Assembly (NCBI GenBank): GCA_024704765.1
Contig: JAKMXF010000255.1
Coordinates: 496,001-560,000 of the forward strand
Direction: 5' to 3'
DNA: 64,000 bases
From: Oopsacas minuta
Taxonomy: Eukaryota; Porifera; Hexactinellida; Lyssacinosida; Leucopsacidae
Below the pieces are notes generated by a model. The model did not search any database. It was not told the origin of the DNA and was given only the letters and a program-made list of their open reading frames with translations. Made by a program: the position numbers and the translations under genes. How positions within the stretch are numbered: the first letter of the stretch is position 1; each line of letters begins with the position of its first letter. Of this stretch, positions 11,689-24,900 are shown piece after piece.

Positions 11689-12772
11689 GCTGTGAGTCAC
11701 TGATTTATTATAATTCAATACTGACTGATATTCAGACTATGTAATGTAACATCAATGGTTATTAGCGGGTTGTGAAGGCAGTTTGATAGTTGTCAGGGCA
11801 TTGGCTTAACATAAAGTAAGAGGTTAACCCGTTCCTATAGGTCCTGTAAGTTTTGAAAGCCAAAGCACAGAATTACGAGAAGCGAAAAATACCCGTGTTA
11901 CCGCCCTATCGTTGTTCATTGAATCTCTCTTTTTAGCTTGCCTTCTAGAAAGTCTGAACAACATCTTTCAATGCTCTCACTAACAAACACAGAATTCAGG
12001 ATTATTAATTATTTTTACAACTGTAAATAATATTTTGGTAGTATTTCTTGTGATTACATCTGTGTGCTAATTTACTTGTGTTGTTGATTTATTTGTAAAG
12101 TTAAGTAATTGATTGTCCTAAGATAGTAATTTTTTCTTATAAGCTAAAATGTACTATAGAATTACCTATTGCCTTATATGGCTTCCCCTCTTTACGTCAT
12201 CTTTATTGTTGCCACATTGCAACATATCTCTCATTTTAACTTTATTTTAAGGGGTTTCTAACCAGCAACCTAGGCCGTTACCAGTCGCGTTATGGCCATA
12301 ATACAAGAGAGGAGATGGGGTTACACATGTCTCAAAAATTTCTCTGGTGCCCCACATATATATTCCAGAGCATCCCACTTCCTAGTAACAAGAAAAATAT
12401 GAACTTTGGGTTCAATTACATAGCAAATTACCATTTTCTTCTAAGGGTATCGCTCCTGGGCCCAACTAGGGGCTTACAGCGCTTCCTAGACCCCCAGGAC
12501 TGAACTCGCTATATATAATTTGCAAGATGCCCTCCAGCAACCATCAGATCCAACAATGAAATATGAGAATCTAAAATTGAGATTTTTTTAATTCCTATTT
12601 TAATTGTGAGAGGTCATTTACAATACAATTCTAGACACACGTATACACATACCGTAATGACATAACAATGGAATTTTTCTATGTACTTAGGAATCAGATA
12701 TTGTAATTATTCCCCAATGTAGTTTGATAGGATTCATATAATGCTACTCAATAGATTTCTATTTTATTTATA
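11689..12772. other. Intergenic with one transposon end
   Basis: No coding content recognised. At about 12250-12275 there is one terminal repeat, GGGGTTTCTAACCAGCAACC, of the family seen complete at 22115-22236 and 38106-38194. The matching right end is not visible nearby, so the copy appears truncated. Confidence 0.45.
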
Positions 12773-15395
12773 ATGGACTCTGTTCGTGTTGGTATATCGA
12801 TGAGTTCTCCAGATCTCACTAATAACAATACTATCACACACAGCATAAAGCTATTTACTACAGGGTCCTGTGTGAATACTTCCCTTGAGAGTGATAGTAA
12901 CTCGGAACATGAAAAGTTCAAGAATTCTTGGTTGATGCGATTATTCGAGTCAGCATTCTTTGACATATCAATAGCACTCGGCTATCTCTTCAAAAGCAAG
13001 AGTCCCCCTGTACTAGAATATTTATGTTCACAGCTATATAACTTCCCTGCTAAGGACGTAGATTTCTATCTACCACAGCTAATCAACTTGTATCTCCGAG
13101 TTGATGAGTTAGCTGATCCACTAGAAGCATTCTTCCTGCATAGATGTGGTAAGAGTATAATATTCTCGCTGAAACTAGCTTGGCTATTGAACGCTTTTAC
13201 TAGAGAATCTTGGGCACCCACAGAGCTAGAAGCTAGAGGCACCAGACTAATGCTACTTATCCTCAGTGAACAGATACACAAAAGTAATGGAGTTATAGCT
13301 AAGAACGTACATCAGGTGAGGATTGTTATGAAGATTATTAATAAGAATAATATTGATAACCTAACTATTTCCTTAGCTATCACAACCTGTTATATCAGCT
13401 AAACAGTACAGTGATATCGGAGGAAGAGCTTCACCCTTTGATTTCAAACTCCCGCCTCCCCAGCACTCGTCATATCATCACAAACGTAGCCAATCAGCTG
13501 ATCTCAAGTTCGGATTAGCGTTTGACAACAATTGTCGCTGTCTCTACCCGAGAGACTGTCCGCTAACAGACCAGCCGAAATGTCCCTGTCAATCCCCCCA
13601 GCTGGTTGCTCAGAACGCATTCCTATTCTCCTTGTGTAGCCTTTCTCAGAGAATGGTATCTGTACCAGAGAAAGAGGGGAGAGCTCAGCAGCTACATGTG
13701 GGTCTCACTCAGATAAACCTGAACCTCCCTGCTAGAGTGTGTGTACCTCTAGGCTTCAAAGGTGTCAAAACACATCAAGTACGTTATCACTTTTTATAAT
13801 ACGTTCTGTATGTGTATATATATAGTATGCATACTCCGCTTAACTAGAGGTTTATCTGGTCACTTTACCAGAAACAAAACCACGTGAATTGTGTTATATT
13901 CGTATTAACAGGTGTCATCTTCAATATACATTGAAGGTTCCAAAATTTGTGTTCGTACTAACCAGAAATTCGTATCAATCCTGTTCGTACTAAGTTACTA
14001 GTTCTACTGTGTATATCTATGAATTAACTTTGGATACTCATCTACCGAAATACTATGTCAAACAGAGACAGTGCATTTCAGATACCAGACATGATATGGG
14101 TTATAACTTTAGGTTAACAGTATATACATACATATGTCTTAAGCCTTATAATGTATGTCTTTCAGGTACTGAGAATCCCTGGAGGAGAAGCAGTCCTACT
14201 CAACTCCAAATGCAAAGCTCCCTACCTCCTCTTTCTAGAAGTGTCACTCTGTGAGAGTACCTTCTACTCCAGCCTTCCCCCTCCATTCTCAAAGTCTTCT
14301 TGTACCTCTCCCAAACATAAAACAAGCTCTTCCATCTCTGCTCCATTCAATATAGACTCTATACCAGCTAGTATGCGTAGAAACCCTTCCTACAAATCTA
14401 TCCCTAATTCCAGTTATCCTTCAACAGCTGATATATTCTTCCAACCCTCTGATATACGAAAACGTCTCTTCAAGGAATCAACAGACACTAAGATACCTTA
14501 CTACTCCCAATCCTCTGATAAATCAGCTGTTACAATGAGTGAGCGTCTCCAGCAGAAGGAGGCACGCATTAGAGCTAGTTCCCCGTACTCTTACCTACCC
14601 AGCTGGAGACTGATTGGTGTAATTGTAAAGACAGATAATGATTTTAGACAGGAGCTGCTAGCTGTACAGCTGTTAGGACAGTTCTTGGAGGTATGGAAGA
14701 AGGAAGACCTCCCTCTCTGGGTGTATCCATACTCTGTAGTTGTGGTGTCAAATACTGCAGGTTTGATAGAGCCTATACAAGATGCTCTGTCTCTCCATCA
14801 GATAAAGTCTCAGACATCTGGTAGTCTGTTAGATTACTTCAGAGATGAGTTCGGACCTGAACAGTCTCCTCAGTTCTTAGAAGCTCAGAAAGAGTTCGCT
14901 AAGAGTTGTGCAGGTTACTGTCTATTCTCTTACTTCGTACAGCTAAAGGATAGACATAACGGGAACATACTACTCGACTCATCAGGACATCTTATACATA
15001 TTGACTTCGGATTTATGCTGTCTATCAGCCCCGGTAGTAACCTAGGCTTTGAGAGGTCTCCATTCAAACTGAATAAAGAATTCGTGGAAGTGATGGGTGG
15101 AGCTAAGGGAGAGAGTTTCGCATTTTACAAACAGCTGATGTTGGAAGGGTTCCTTGCCGCGAGAAAACACATGGAGCAAATAGTATTACTGATAGAGATT
15201 CTACAAACTGGGTGTCAGTTACCTTGCTTCTCTGGGGGGTCTGCTTACGTCAGAAGTTTGAAAGAGAGGTTTCACTTTGGTCTGACAGATGACAACTTAA
15301 CCTCTCTTATTGAAAGTATGGTAGACAGATCTATTACATCATGGACTACCAAATTATATGACAGTTATCAATACTACTCTAGTGGGATATTGTAG
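12773..15395 (+). CDS. PI4KB: Phosphatidylinositol 4-kinase beta
   Basis: Exons 12773-13315, 13377-13778 and 14166-15395 join in phase to give 724 residues. The enzyme makes phosphatidylinositol 4-phosphate from phosphatidylinositol and ATP at the Golgi, supporting membrane traffic. The N-terminal half shows the helical lipid-kinase-unique region (SPPVLEYLCSQLYNFP, YLPQLINLYLR, FLHRCGKSI, LKLAWLLNAF). The C-terminal half has the PI3/4-kinase catalytic domain: VLRIPGGEA, KTDNDFRQELLAVQL, the catalytic loop KDRHNGNILLD (D577, N580) and the metal-binding HIDFGFML (D595), followed by SPFKLNKEFVEVMGG. This order and wording is that of PI4KB rather than PI4KA or PI3-kinases. The length is slightly below the roughly 800 residues of vertebrate PI4KB. 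A 387-bp intron separates exons 2 and 3. Confidence 0.95.
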
Positions 15396-16864
15396 CGATA
15401 CTTTATTAGATATTACACATGTATATATTTATATACTATATTGTATATCCGTGTATATAATTTATCACTTTTTATTTATGGGCTTACTAATATTAAATAT
15501 CTACATCTCCCAAAGTCGATGTTCCTTTCACATTATCTGAACTCAAATACCACAGAAACTATGCATTATCATATTCAAGTACTATGTTATCTTGGTCAGA
15601 TAACTCAAATCTTCCCTTATAAACATTATTACGCGCAGGGACATCCCCGGGATTTACATATCTGGTCACACGATCAAATGTTTGAGATGAGGTTGATAGC
15701 CCGTTGCGCAATATTATGGCGTCATCATAGCATCACTTAGCTGATTAGTGATTTACATTAGATTAGATATTAGAACCTTGTTAGTACTTAGTAAACCAGG
15801 ATCACGATTTCATGCCTACACAGACTACAGAATTCATACACCCAAAGTTACCAGCATTTGCAACCCAAACTTGAATTACTATTTCATACTTACAAAGCTT
15901 TTGTAACTGTTTCCTTTGATATTTTTCTCGGAATCTTTCTAATTATATATGCAAAAAATATGAATTTGTCAGTCATTTATGAGAAGAAAGCCAGAAACAT
16001 CCAATTTTATCCCTCCATGTTTGTAAGTATGCCATTTTTATAACTTTCGAATGATTCGTCATTATTTTGCGAAAAATCTACTCTGTGTTAAAGTCAAAAA
16101 TTATGTATAACCATATAACTACGTATTGTTATTTTATCACTATATTTCAATAAATTGGGCTATTTGGGGTCTATGAGAATCTCTAGTATTTTCATAGCAC
16201 ACTACAGGTAAACCTCTAAAATCGGAACCTCCGAGATATGACAACTTCCAAGATATGATACAAACCATTCTCCTGATTGACCTTCATATAATTTATTGCT
16301 ATATATGGGGGAAACCTCTAAAAATCCGGTACAAGCGCTGGCTCCCAAAAGTGCAGCATTTCGGAGGTTTACCTGTATGCTAAATCGTTCATTTCACTAT
16401 TGAATTGTGATATTTTTACGAATCTCATAATTATGAAAGAATAACAAAGGAATAGAAAAACTGTACGTACTCATCTATAATTCCTTATCTTTCGTACGTA
16501 TACTAACAACAAGGATTGATATTTAAATAAAATGCGTAATTAGAAATTTTACCCAGCTGAGATGATGGAGGTGGAGCTCTTAATCAAGTTTCTAATCAAC
16601 ATTACGTTATTAGAAGGAATGATATTCTTTTACGTATAATTACATCCTCCAATCAGTGGCTTCACTATCCACAACCTATTTTTAGACTACCGTCACGTTT
16701 CCAAGCGATATTTTGGTTATCCAATATTCCTAGTATTTATTCTATAGGCATAATCATGCACATAAATACTCAATTACATTAATTCTATTTCTAATCACTA
16801 GATTGTATTTCTGTGTATTTATCCTCCTTCAATCCGTTCTATAATTATCTGAAAATTCGTGAAA
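15396..16864. other. Intergenic, PI4KB to ATG8
   Basis: AT-rich spacer with one complete MITE (16203-16377, listed separately). Short frames at 15441-15740 and 15858-16043 show no recognisable protein. Otherwise I see nothing in it. Confidence 0.45.
16203..16377. mobile_element. TA-flanked MITE
   Basis: 175 bp with inverted ends TACAGGTAAACCTC and GAGGTTTACCTGTA. The terminal TA pairs suit Tc1/mariner or pogo-type insertion. No coding capacity. Confidence 0.75.
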
Positions 16865-18461
16865 ATGACTATGAAATGGGAATTCAAAGAGACTTATACC
16901 TTTGGTTAGTCTAAAATTATAATTACTAAAAACATTTTCTACTTTTTTATTGTATTATCTCTATTGTAGAGGCTAGATGTAAGGAATCTGCTAAAATTCT
17001 AATGAAATATAATGACAGAATACCTGTAAGTTGTCATTTTATTATAAAAACCTGATAAGCAATTGCTTTATGCTATTATTATTTCACTCTTACTAACTAG
17101 GTTATTGTAGAGAAAGTAGTGAAGTCCGTAATCCCTGATATCGACAAGAAAAAGTTCTTAGTTCCCTCTGATCTCAGTGGTGAGTTAGTTATTCATCACT
17201 AGTTTCAAATTATTATTTCATTTATTCGATTATAATGTAATCATAAGACAGAAAACAATTTTCATTAACCAATATTTGGGGGTACAGTGGAGTTTGCCTA
17301 TTTGCAAGTCGTATTTTGCACGAATTTCCCTTGCTAATATGCGAAGTTCGCGCGTTCCAGAGTTATAGAAGTGGCCATGGATGGCATATTTTTGCCAATA
17401 TTCACCAATAACTTGACAACTCCAATGCTATGGCCAAATCATCTAACATACATATAGTATATATCTGACTTCCCATACCCTGATAATACAGTTTGATACG
17501 ATAACTCGAAATAATACTGCCGAGTCATCAATATATGGTCATTTTCAAGATTGTGTCATAACCATCAGAGATATCATATAAAAATGGCCTGAAAGCAGTT
17601 TGTAAATGTAGACTCCGAGTGATGTCAAATGTCAATAATACATTTGTTCAGGCCAAATGTAAAGTTTAATTTATCGCAACTAATAGAATTCCTTAGCACT
17701 CACTTGACGTATCTCTGGTCCAAGTCCATCAATCAGTACCATTCCCTAAAACCATCAAGGCAAATTATAATCTCTTTACTCACTAGTGCGAATGTGTTAA
17801 ACGAATTCTCATAATTAACCATTTTATCTCTTTGTGCTGCTGAGCTCGATACTTCTAATTTATAGCCAAAATAATCTATTCTTAAGATTTCTATAAATAT
17901 ATATTATATCCATAATGCTCTTCTAGTTGCTCAATTCATGTATATCATCCGACGAAGGATCCAACTTCCCCCTGAGAAAGCTATGTTCTTGTTTGTCAAC
18001 AAGGTTCTACCCACCACAAGGTATTTTTTTCCTACTTAGTATACTTCGTCATTTGCTTACAATGATAACACGTATTGTATCTTTTGGAACTCGGGAAAGG
18101 GCAGCAATTACTAATTATGTTATCTATCCTCCATGATTTAAATCCGGTTTCACTTATTCCGGTACCTCAAAAAAGTGTCATATTTATCAGTTGAGCATAC
18201 AGCAGACCTGCTATAACAGTCAATGTACCTTCAGCTCTTAAGCTATTATTTGATGCTATTAACACATATAATTATGAAATGCATTCTCTAATACATTCAA
18301 GCATAAATACGCAGTATAAAATAGTATAACTCTCTAATATTATTTATTTACCACCTAGTGCTCCGATGGGTCAGATTTACGAGGAGAACAAGGATGAAGA
18401 CGGATTCTTATACATAGCCTACAGCGGAGAGAATACATTCGGACAACCGATTCCTTTTTAA
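16865..18461 (+). CDS. ATG8-family autophagy modifier, GABARAP/GATE-16 type
   Basis: Five exons, 16865-16904, 16970-17025, 17101-17179, 17927-18020 and 18359-18461, join in phase to give 123 residues. ATG8 proteins are ubiquitin-like; ATG4 cleaves them after a C-terminal glycine and they are conjugated to phosphatidylethanolamine on autophagosomes. Diagnostic segments are [53 protein letters not shown] and [13 protein letters not shown]. The YSGENTFG ending is that of GABARAPL2/GATE-16. Five residues (QPIPF) follow the predicted processing glycine, so ATG4 cleavage should be needed. The first ATG (16865) puts two residues before MKWEF; the second in-frame ATG (16871) would match the usual MKW start and may be the real one. 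Confidence 0.95.
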
Positions 18462-18991
18462 ACAGAATCATTACCTTACTGACTCTGTTATTATACTATG
18501 TGTTATGTTATTAATAGCTGCTATGTTCTCAATAGCTATTATATTGTATGCTTTGATGAGAGACATAGACAGTCTACGTTGTTGTGCTCTTTTAACTGAT
18601 CTTGCTTTTATTCATTAAACATATGATGTGTTGTGTTACGTCATTATCTTGTTATGATTTGTGCTAATTAACAAGACATCTTATTTGTGGATTAATTGGT
18701 CAGGGTATAGCGCGAGACGCCGTCCAGGCGTATGATTAGGGGTAATAATACTTATTAGGACATTTACCGTAACAATCAGTGTTCCACAACCTTTTGAATC
18801 TTAAAGCCAAATTATTTTAACCCAAAACTTGTGTCGGTTCTAATTTAATTTTCCTAAAATTTCTGTAATTCAGGGCGATTACATTATTACTAGATTTGGT
18901 CATATATTACACGTACTTTATCTAAGTTTGTAGAGCTACTGAGCTAGCATTCGTTGATGTAAGTATCTTAAGATATATGAATTGTGAATGA
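18462..18991. other. Intergenic, ATG8 to dynein LIC
   Basis: 530-bp AT-rich spacer that presumably holds the dynein LIC promoter. No repeats or conserved coding segment recognised. Confidence 0.4.
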
Positions 18992-21900
18992 ATGGCTGAG
19001 ATATATTCAGACAATGTAGATGATTCTGAGAGTACTCCAGGAGATAAAGCATGTCTATGGTAAGCAGTCAGTTTAGTTATATATTCACCCTCTTGTGACA
19101 TCATAATTTACATTCAAATGTTGAACTTTACAATTCTCATGTGTGTAGCATTTACTAGTGATTCTAAATCATATTATTACTCTATATCTTAGGACATCAA
19201 TATTAGAAAATGTGTCCAAGAGTTCTACTCATATGCCTGAGTCCAAAAACGTTATATTACTAGGTGAGTATATATTTCCTGTATTATGTAATATAAGGGC
19301 TAGTATATGCTGATTAAAGTGAAACTGTGTTAGCTAGAGATTCCGCTACAGCTTCTCCACTTACTCAGTGATTCAAATATAGATTATAAAAGTTAGCAGC
19401 TAAATTAAATCCATAAATTTCATGAATTTTCTCAGATTTGATATGATTGTCACCCAAATGAATTTACCCTAGATTAGTGGCTATATCTGCTTGGATGTTT
19501 CCGCGGCGGACTTTCCGCTATTCCTTTAAAGATTCAATTATACATGCTTACTCTCTCCATTTGTTATTAATTATAGCTTATTAATCTATCCGATACTAGG
19601 TACTGAGAATTCTGGAAAGAATTCATTGATAGAGAAATTAATTCAGAGGAAGAAGAGAGAGTTTGCTCTCCCTCAACTCAAGCAGAAGAATGCTCTGTCA
19701 TTCAATCACATGCCAGCTGTAGATGAAGCTACTGAAGGTAACCTAATACAGCATACTCTCCTGTATACGAATTCGTGCCTTGTAGCCGAATGACTTTATA
19801 CTTAATCAGGCACAAAATATATTGCCTTGGCCTATGCCTGGGTCCAGATAAGATACTGTATTCTGTATATTGGTACAACCTCTATTACCCACGTCTGAAC
19901 TAGTTACATCACTGACGTTAATATAGTTACTTTTTGAAATCGTTGCTTACAAACTGTAAACAATTATCTCTAGTCTTTGTCAGTTGATGGATTTTGTGGA
20001 GTACCATTAGCATCATAAACTTTATGTGTCGCTCCTTTGTATTGCTCAGAGTCCCAGACATGATTTAAGGCCGAAATATCGGTCAATTGGGTTACGACCT
20101 GACCTCGAAATTGATATCAATGAATATGATAACATATCATATATGTGGTACCAGGGATACTTGGCTCCGTTCATTTCATGTGTGATCGCCACTGATCGGT
20201 GTGATAATATTCGCCTACATAGACCTGCATGTTATAGCATAAATATGAGATAGTTTTCTTGTGTCTTGTTGAAATCACATGTATATAGTCCATATAAAAC
20301 AGTACGACTTCTTACCATACTGATTTACTACTGTAATTCAACCGTGTATAGTTACCATAGTACCCACCAGTATTTTACAACTGCTTTAGGCTATCTCGTG
20401 AGTTGTTGTTATATCTTAACTGTCCTTGCTCCATTGATTTATCTGAGTTATTCCTTCTTATTGTGAAACCCCATTTCTGGATCATAGTTGACTAAGAGTT
20501 TCCAATTTAGTAATTCTGATATATATTAGTATTTATACTATTTCTATTCTCTCAGATTTGTTAGCACAGATGGCATTCTGGAATGTAAGTGGACATGGAG
20601 ATTTGAAGAACGCTTTTCAGTTTATTTTAAGATCAGACAACCTTTCCAAGAGTTTAGTTATGATATTAGTTGACATGTCGGAACCATGGACTATATTAGA
20701 GAGTTTAGAGAAGTGGACAGCTCTTATTAGCTCCTTCATTGACTCTCTGGGGATAGATCCACGTAAACTCAAAGATTTAGAAGAGAAAGGTAAATGTATT
20801 ATTAGAATTACATATGTATAATGAGGATTTATCAATACTGTTTTGTATGACACTACTCCTCTCTAATTATGGGACATTTTGAAATTCCAAAATGAAATGC
20901 CTTATTCGACGAGGAGATTGCTTATACAGGGCGATCTGACTAAAGCGCTTCAATGACAATGAAACAAGTTTAATCGTATCGATATATTATAATACTGATG
21001 AAGAGTATATTTGAAACACACACATAGGTATAACATAAATTATCCTGACATCCGTTAAATAACTATTCGGATAATCGGATAGTTGTGATCGCGTAAATAT
21101 CCAGATTCCAAGCCCTTATACCAACCATGGACGGTGCCCTGTCAAAACAATTATATTTCTAAACAAATACTCAACATACATACATAATGGTTTCTAGTGT
21201 TCCTAAGTATTTAGTATCAGCCCATAGAAATAATCTAATTAACTTTCGATTAATCGGGAACTCAGCTTAATTGGGACACATTTGCTTAGAATAAAAGTGT
21301 CCGAATTATGCGGAGTCAACTGCAGGGATATCCCAGGATTGCGAAATACTATTTAAAATCGCATACCATATATCCAATCCTTGACAACGGACAAAGGATA
21401 GACACACAGACAGAGAACAATGGAGATTGAATAATATAGAATTAGATTATTAGAAGCGATATTATAGTATATTTTGTGTTCTCTTAATTATTAATTAATT
21501 AATAATGTAAATTAAAACAAATTGGGAGAATTGTACTAAGTATATTTCATCATGAACGATATATTTATAAACGGATATTTGTGCATGGAGGATAATTCCA
21601 AACCTTAGTTGGCATTGTATATTCCATTCTGGGGGCGTAAACTTGGGGTATGCGGCGGGTGCCTAGCACCCTGGCGGCTGTGATGCCATGGTGCCAAGGT
21701 GTCTGGCACCCTAGCATTTTCAAACCGAACTAACCCCACAAACTCAATTTGGCAGGTGGCGAGCGAAGAAATTTTCTCTTAACAAAAAATTAAAAGACAA
21801 GTAAGGTTTCCTAGTTTTGTGTCTGTTATCATCCCAACAGCAAATCTTGCCTGTTGCTCATTCCTCATTACGAAATGAAGTATTCTCACAAAATGAAATA

Positions 21901-24900
21901 TTTATTCAGAAAAATATATAACTAGAGAATGAACAGTGTCGTGGAACCCTGTGTGTTTTGACGAAGTTTACGCCGGTGTTCCATTCTACTCGCTTGTTTG
22001 ACTGTTGTGTAACACAAACATGAAGTTATGATCAGTTAATTTTTTATTCTTTTATTTCAGATACTCGTGTGTTGCGCCCTTCTCTATTTGAATTCCCAAT
22101 TTATATTTTGAATAGGAGTTTCTAATCAGCACCTAGGTTGCTATACACAAACCCTCCAGCAACCTTGTGTGATTAACATCACTAAATACGTTGGATTATG
22201 GATATGTAGTAACCTAGGTTGCTGGTTAGAAACCCCTTTAGAATAACTGTTATTATGTATAATAATCCCAGGTTAATTATTTGTCCACTTATAGTTGTAC
22301 ACGACTACCAGACCTACTCAGACCCAGTAGACTCTAACTTGAGAAACGTATCTCCTGGAGGACAGCAAATTGGTTCCTCCTCCCCCTCTGGTAGAGTACT
22401 ACTACCCCTAGGAGATAATGTACTTACAAACAATATTGGCATTCCACTTATAGTGTTGGTAACTAAAGTGAGTTGATAATATTTCATATTACTCTTACTT
22501 TCATCCTAACTTGAATTGTATACAAATAGACAGACGTAATGACAGATTTAGAGAAGGACTTTGATTACAAAGATGAGCATTTTGATTTTATACAACAGAA
22601 GATTAGGAATTTCTGTTTACGACGTGAGTTAACACATTGTTAGTCATTATCACATACTACAGTTAACATCCGGTTACTGAACCCCATGTGAAATCAAAAT
22701 CTGTTCGAGTTAACGGGCATTCGAGTTACAGGATATTGACTGTATCTTTTTATATGTCTACATGAGTAATATTATACAAACTTTCATTACTTGCCTCATT
22801 CGTTTTGTATGATAATTGTGCAACAAATTTCGTAGTTACCTCAGTTGCTATTTGGCATGCTCTTGGGTGAGGTTAATTTTAACATATTCCACTATCCTAG
22901 AATGTACAAATATTCCTTCCAGTTTGTAAATTATCCTATTACAGATGGAGCAGCTCTATTCTATACATCAGTTAAGGAAGACAAGAATATATCTCTGTTA
23001 TACCAGTATATTGTACACAAAATGTATAGACTACCTTTCCCTTACACAGCTTCTGTTGTTGATAGAGATAGCATTTTCATGTGAGTTGTTATTTATTTGT
23101 ATTTACGATACTCAAAAGTAATTTTTGGCTAATGGTAGCTGTGGCTCATCGCTGGATTACAGCACTATTGAAATTGTCTAGATTCAAGCACTGCAATGCA
23201 TAGCATCCCTAATTATATTTTCACCAGCTCAGCCGAGAACCTCTTTAAATCATTTGGTGATATTTTATTGTAAATTTTATTTGTACAAGCGTAAGCAATG
23301 TTGAATGTTCGGTGCTGTTAAAACATCTCACTTATGTTTGTAAATCGTGATCTTCCAATAATGATCTAACGTAAGTATCCTGAATGAAAGAACATGTACC
23401 ATATCCTCAGGGAATATTACTGAGTAAATACTATCATTAACAGTAGCTTTCCAATCCAGCATTAAACATTCTCCATATCATTTGCATATCTCACAGATTT
23501 TAAATATAGTCACAAGCTATGCAGTACTCAGAATTTTCTGAAGGCGTATTTACAGATAATATTATTATCCTTCACATAGATATCTATCCTCCTAATATAT
23601 CAGATAGCTTATTGTGATAGGACTAAGTTATTTCAAATTCTACTATTAATATTCTATTGAAATGTAAAACACTATAATAATTATTACCTTTGATTTGAGA
23701 ATGAAGTTAATACATATTCTTGTTATTTTGCTATCTTCTCTCCTCATAATAGAGAGTCAGTCAGATTGTGATACCATTGGTACTTTGAGAAGCAAAACTA
23801 GGCGATTCTTTATTGTTGAATATTATACTGTTCAGGTCTGCTCTGATATTACTGATTCATTGAAATGGACTTATATCTGCTACGATTCTTATTGGAATTT
23901 GAATAGTCTCGACATTTATTGTAGAGAGTTTGGTTTTCAGAGTGCGAAAATCGTTTCAGATCTTGATACAAATTCTTATAGAACAACTTATAATTATGAG
24001 TATGGAACAGAGAAAATCGACAATGTTAACTGTACAGGGGATGAAGAGACACTTCTTGATTGTAACTATGATACTACAACCTCTTCTTGTAACCTCATAG
24101 AGTATAATCCATCAGACCATTGTACTAATGATTCGATTCCAATTAATACCACAACCCAACCCATTACTTCATCCACTACTAGTCTTCCACCGGAAACTAC
24201 AACCCAACCCATTAATTCATCCACTACTAGTCTTCCACCGGAAACTACAACCCAACCCATTAATTCATCCACTACTAGTCTTCCACCGGAAACTACAACT
24301 CAACCCATTAATTCATCCACTGCTAGTCTTCCACCGGAAACTACAACTCAACCCATTAATTCATCCACTGCTAGTCTTCCACCGGAAACTACAACTCAAC
24401 CCATTAATTCATCCACTACTAGTCTTCCACCGGAAACTACAACTCAACCCATTAATTCATCCACTGCTAGTCTTCCACCGGAAACTACAACTCAACCCAT
24501 TAATTCATCCACTGCTAGTCTTCCACCGGAAACTACAACTCAACCCATTAATTCATCCACTACTAGTCTTCCACCGGAAACTACAACTCAATCCATTAAT
24601 TCATCCACTACTAGTCTTCCACCGGAAACTACAACTCAATCCATTAATTCATCCACTGCTAGTCTTCCACCGGAAACTACAACTCAACCCATTAATTCGT
24701 CCACTGCTAGTCTTCCACCGGAAACTACAACTCAATCCATTAATTCATCCACTACTAGTCTTCCATCGGAAACTACAACTCAACCCATTAATTCATCCAC
24801 TACTAGTCTTCCACCGGAAACTACAACCCAATCCATTACTTCATCCACCACAAAATCACCTGATACTTCAACTTTATTTGTTGTTTCTACTGACTCCCCT

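Noticed and set aside
24160-24855. CRISPR-like array of evenly spaced repeats
   Set aside because: The 48-bp units are contiguous with no unique spacers, lie in frame in a eukaryotic receptor gene, and encode a stalk.
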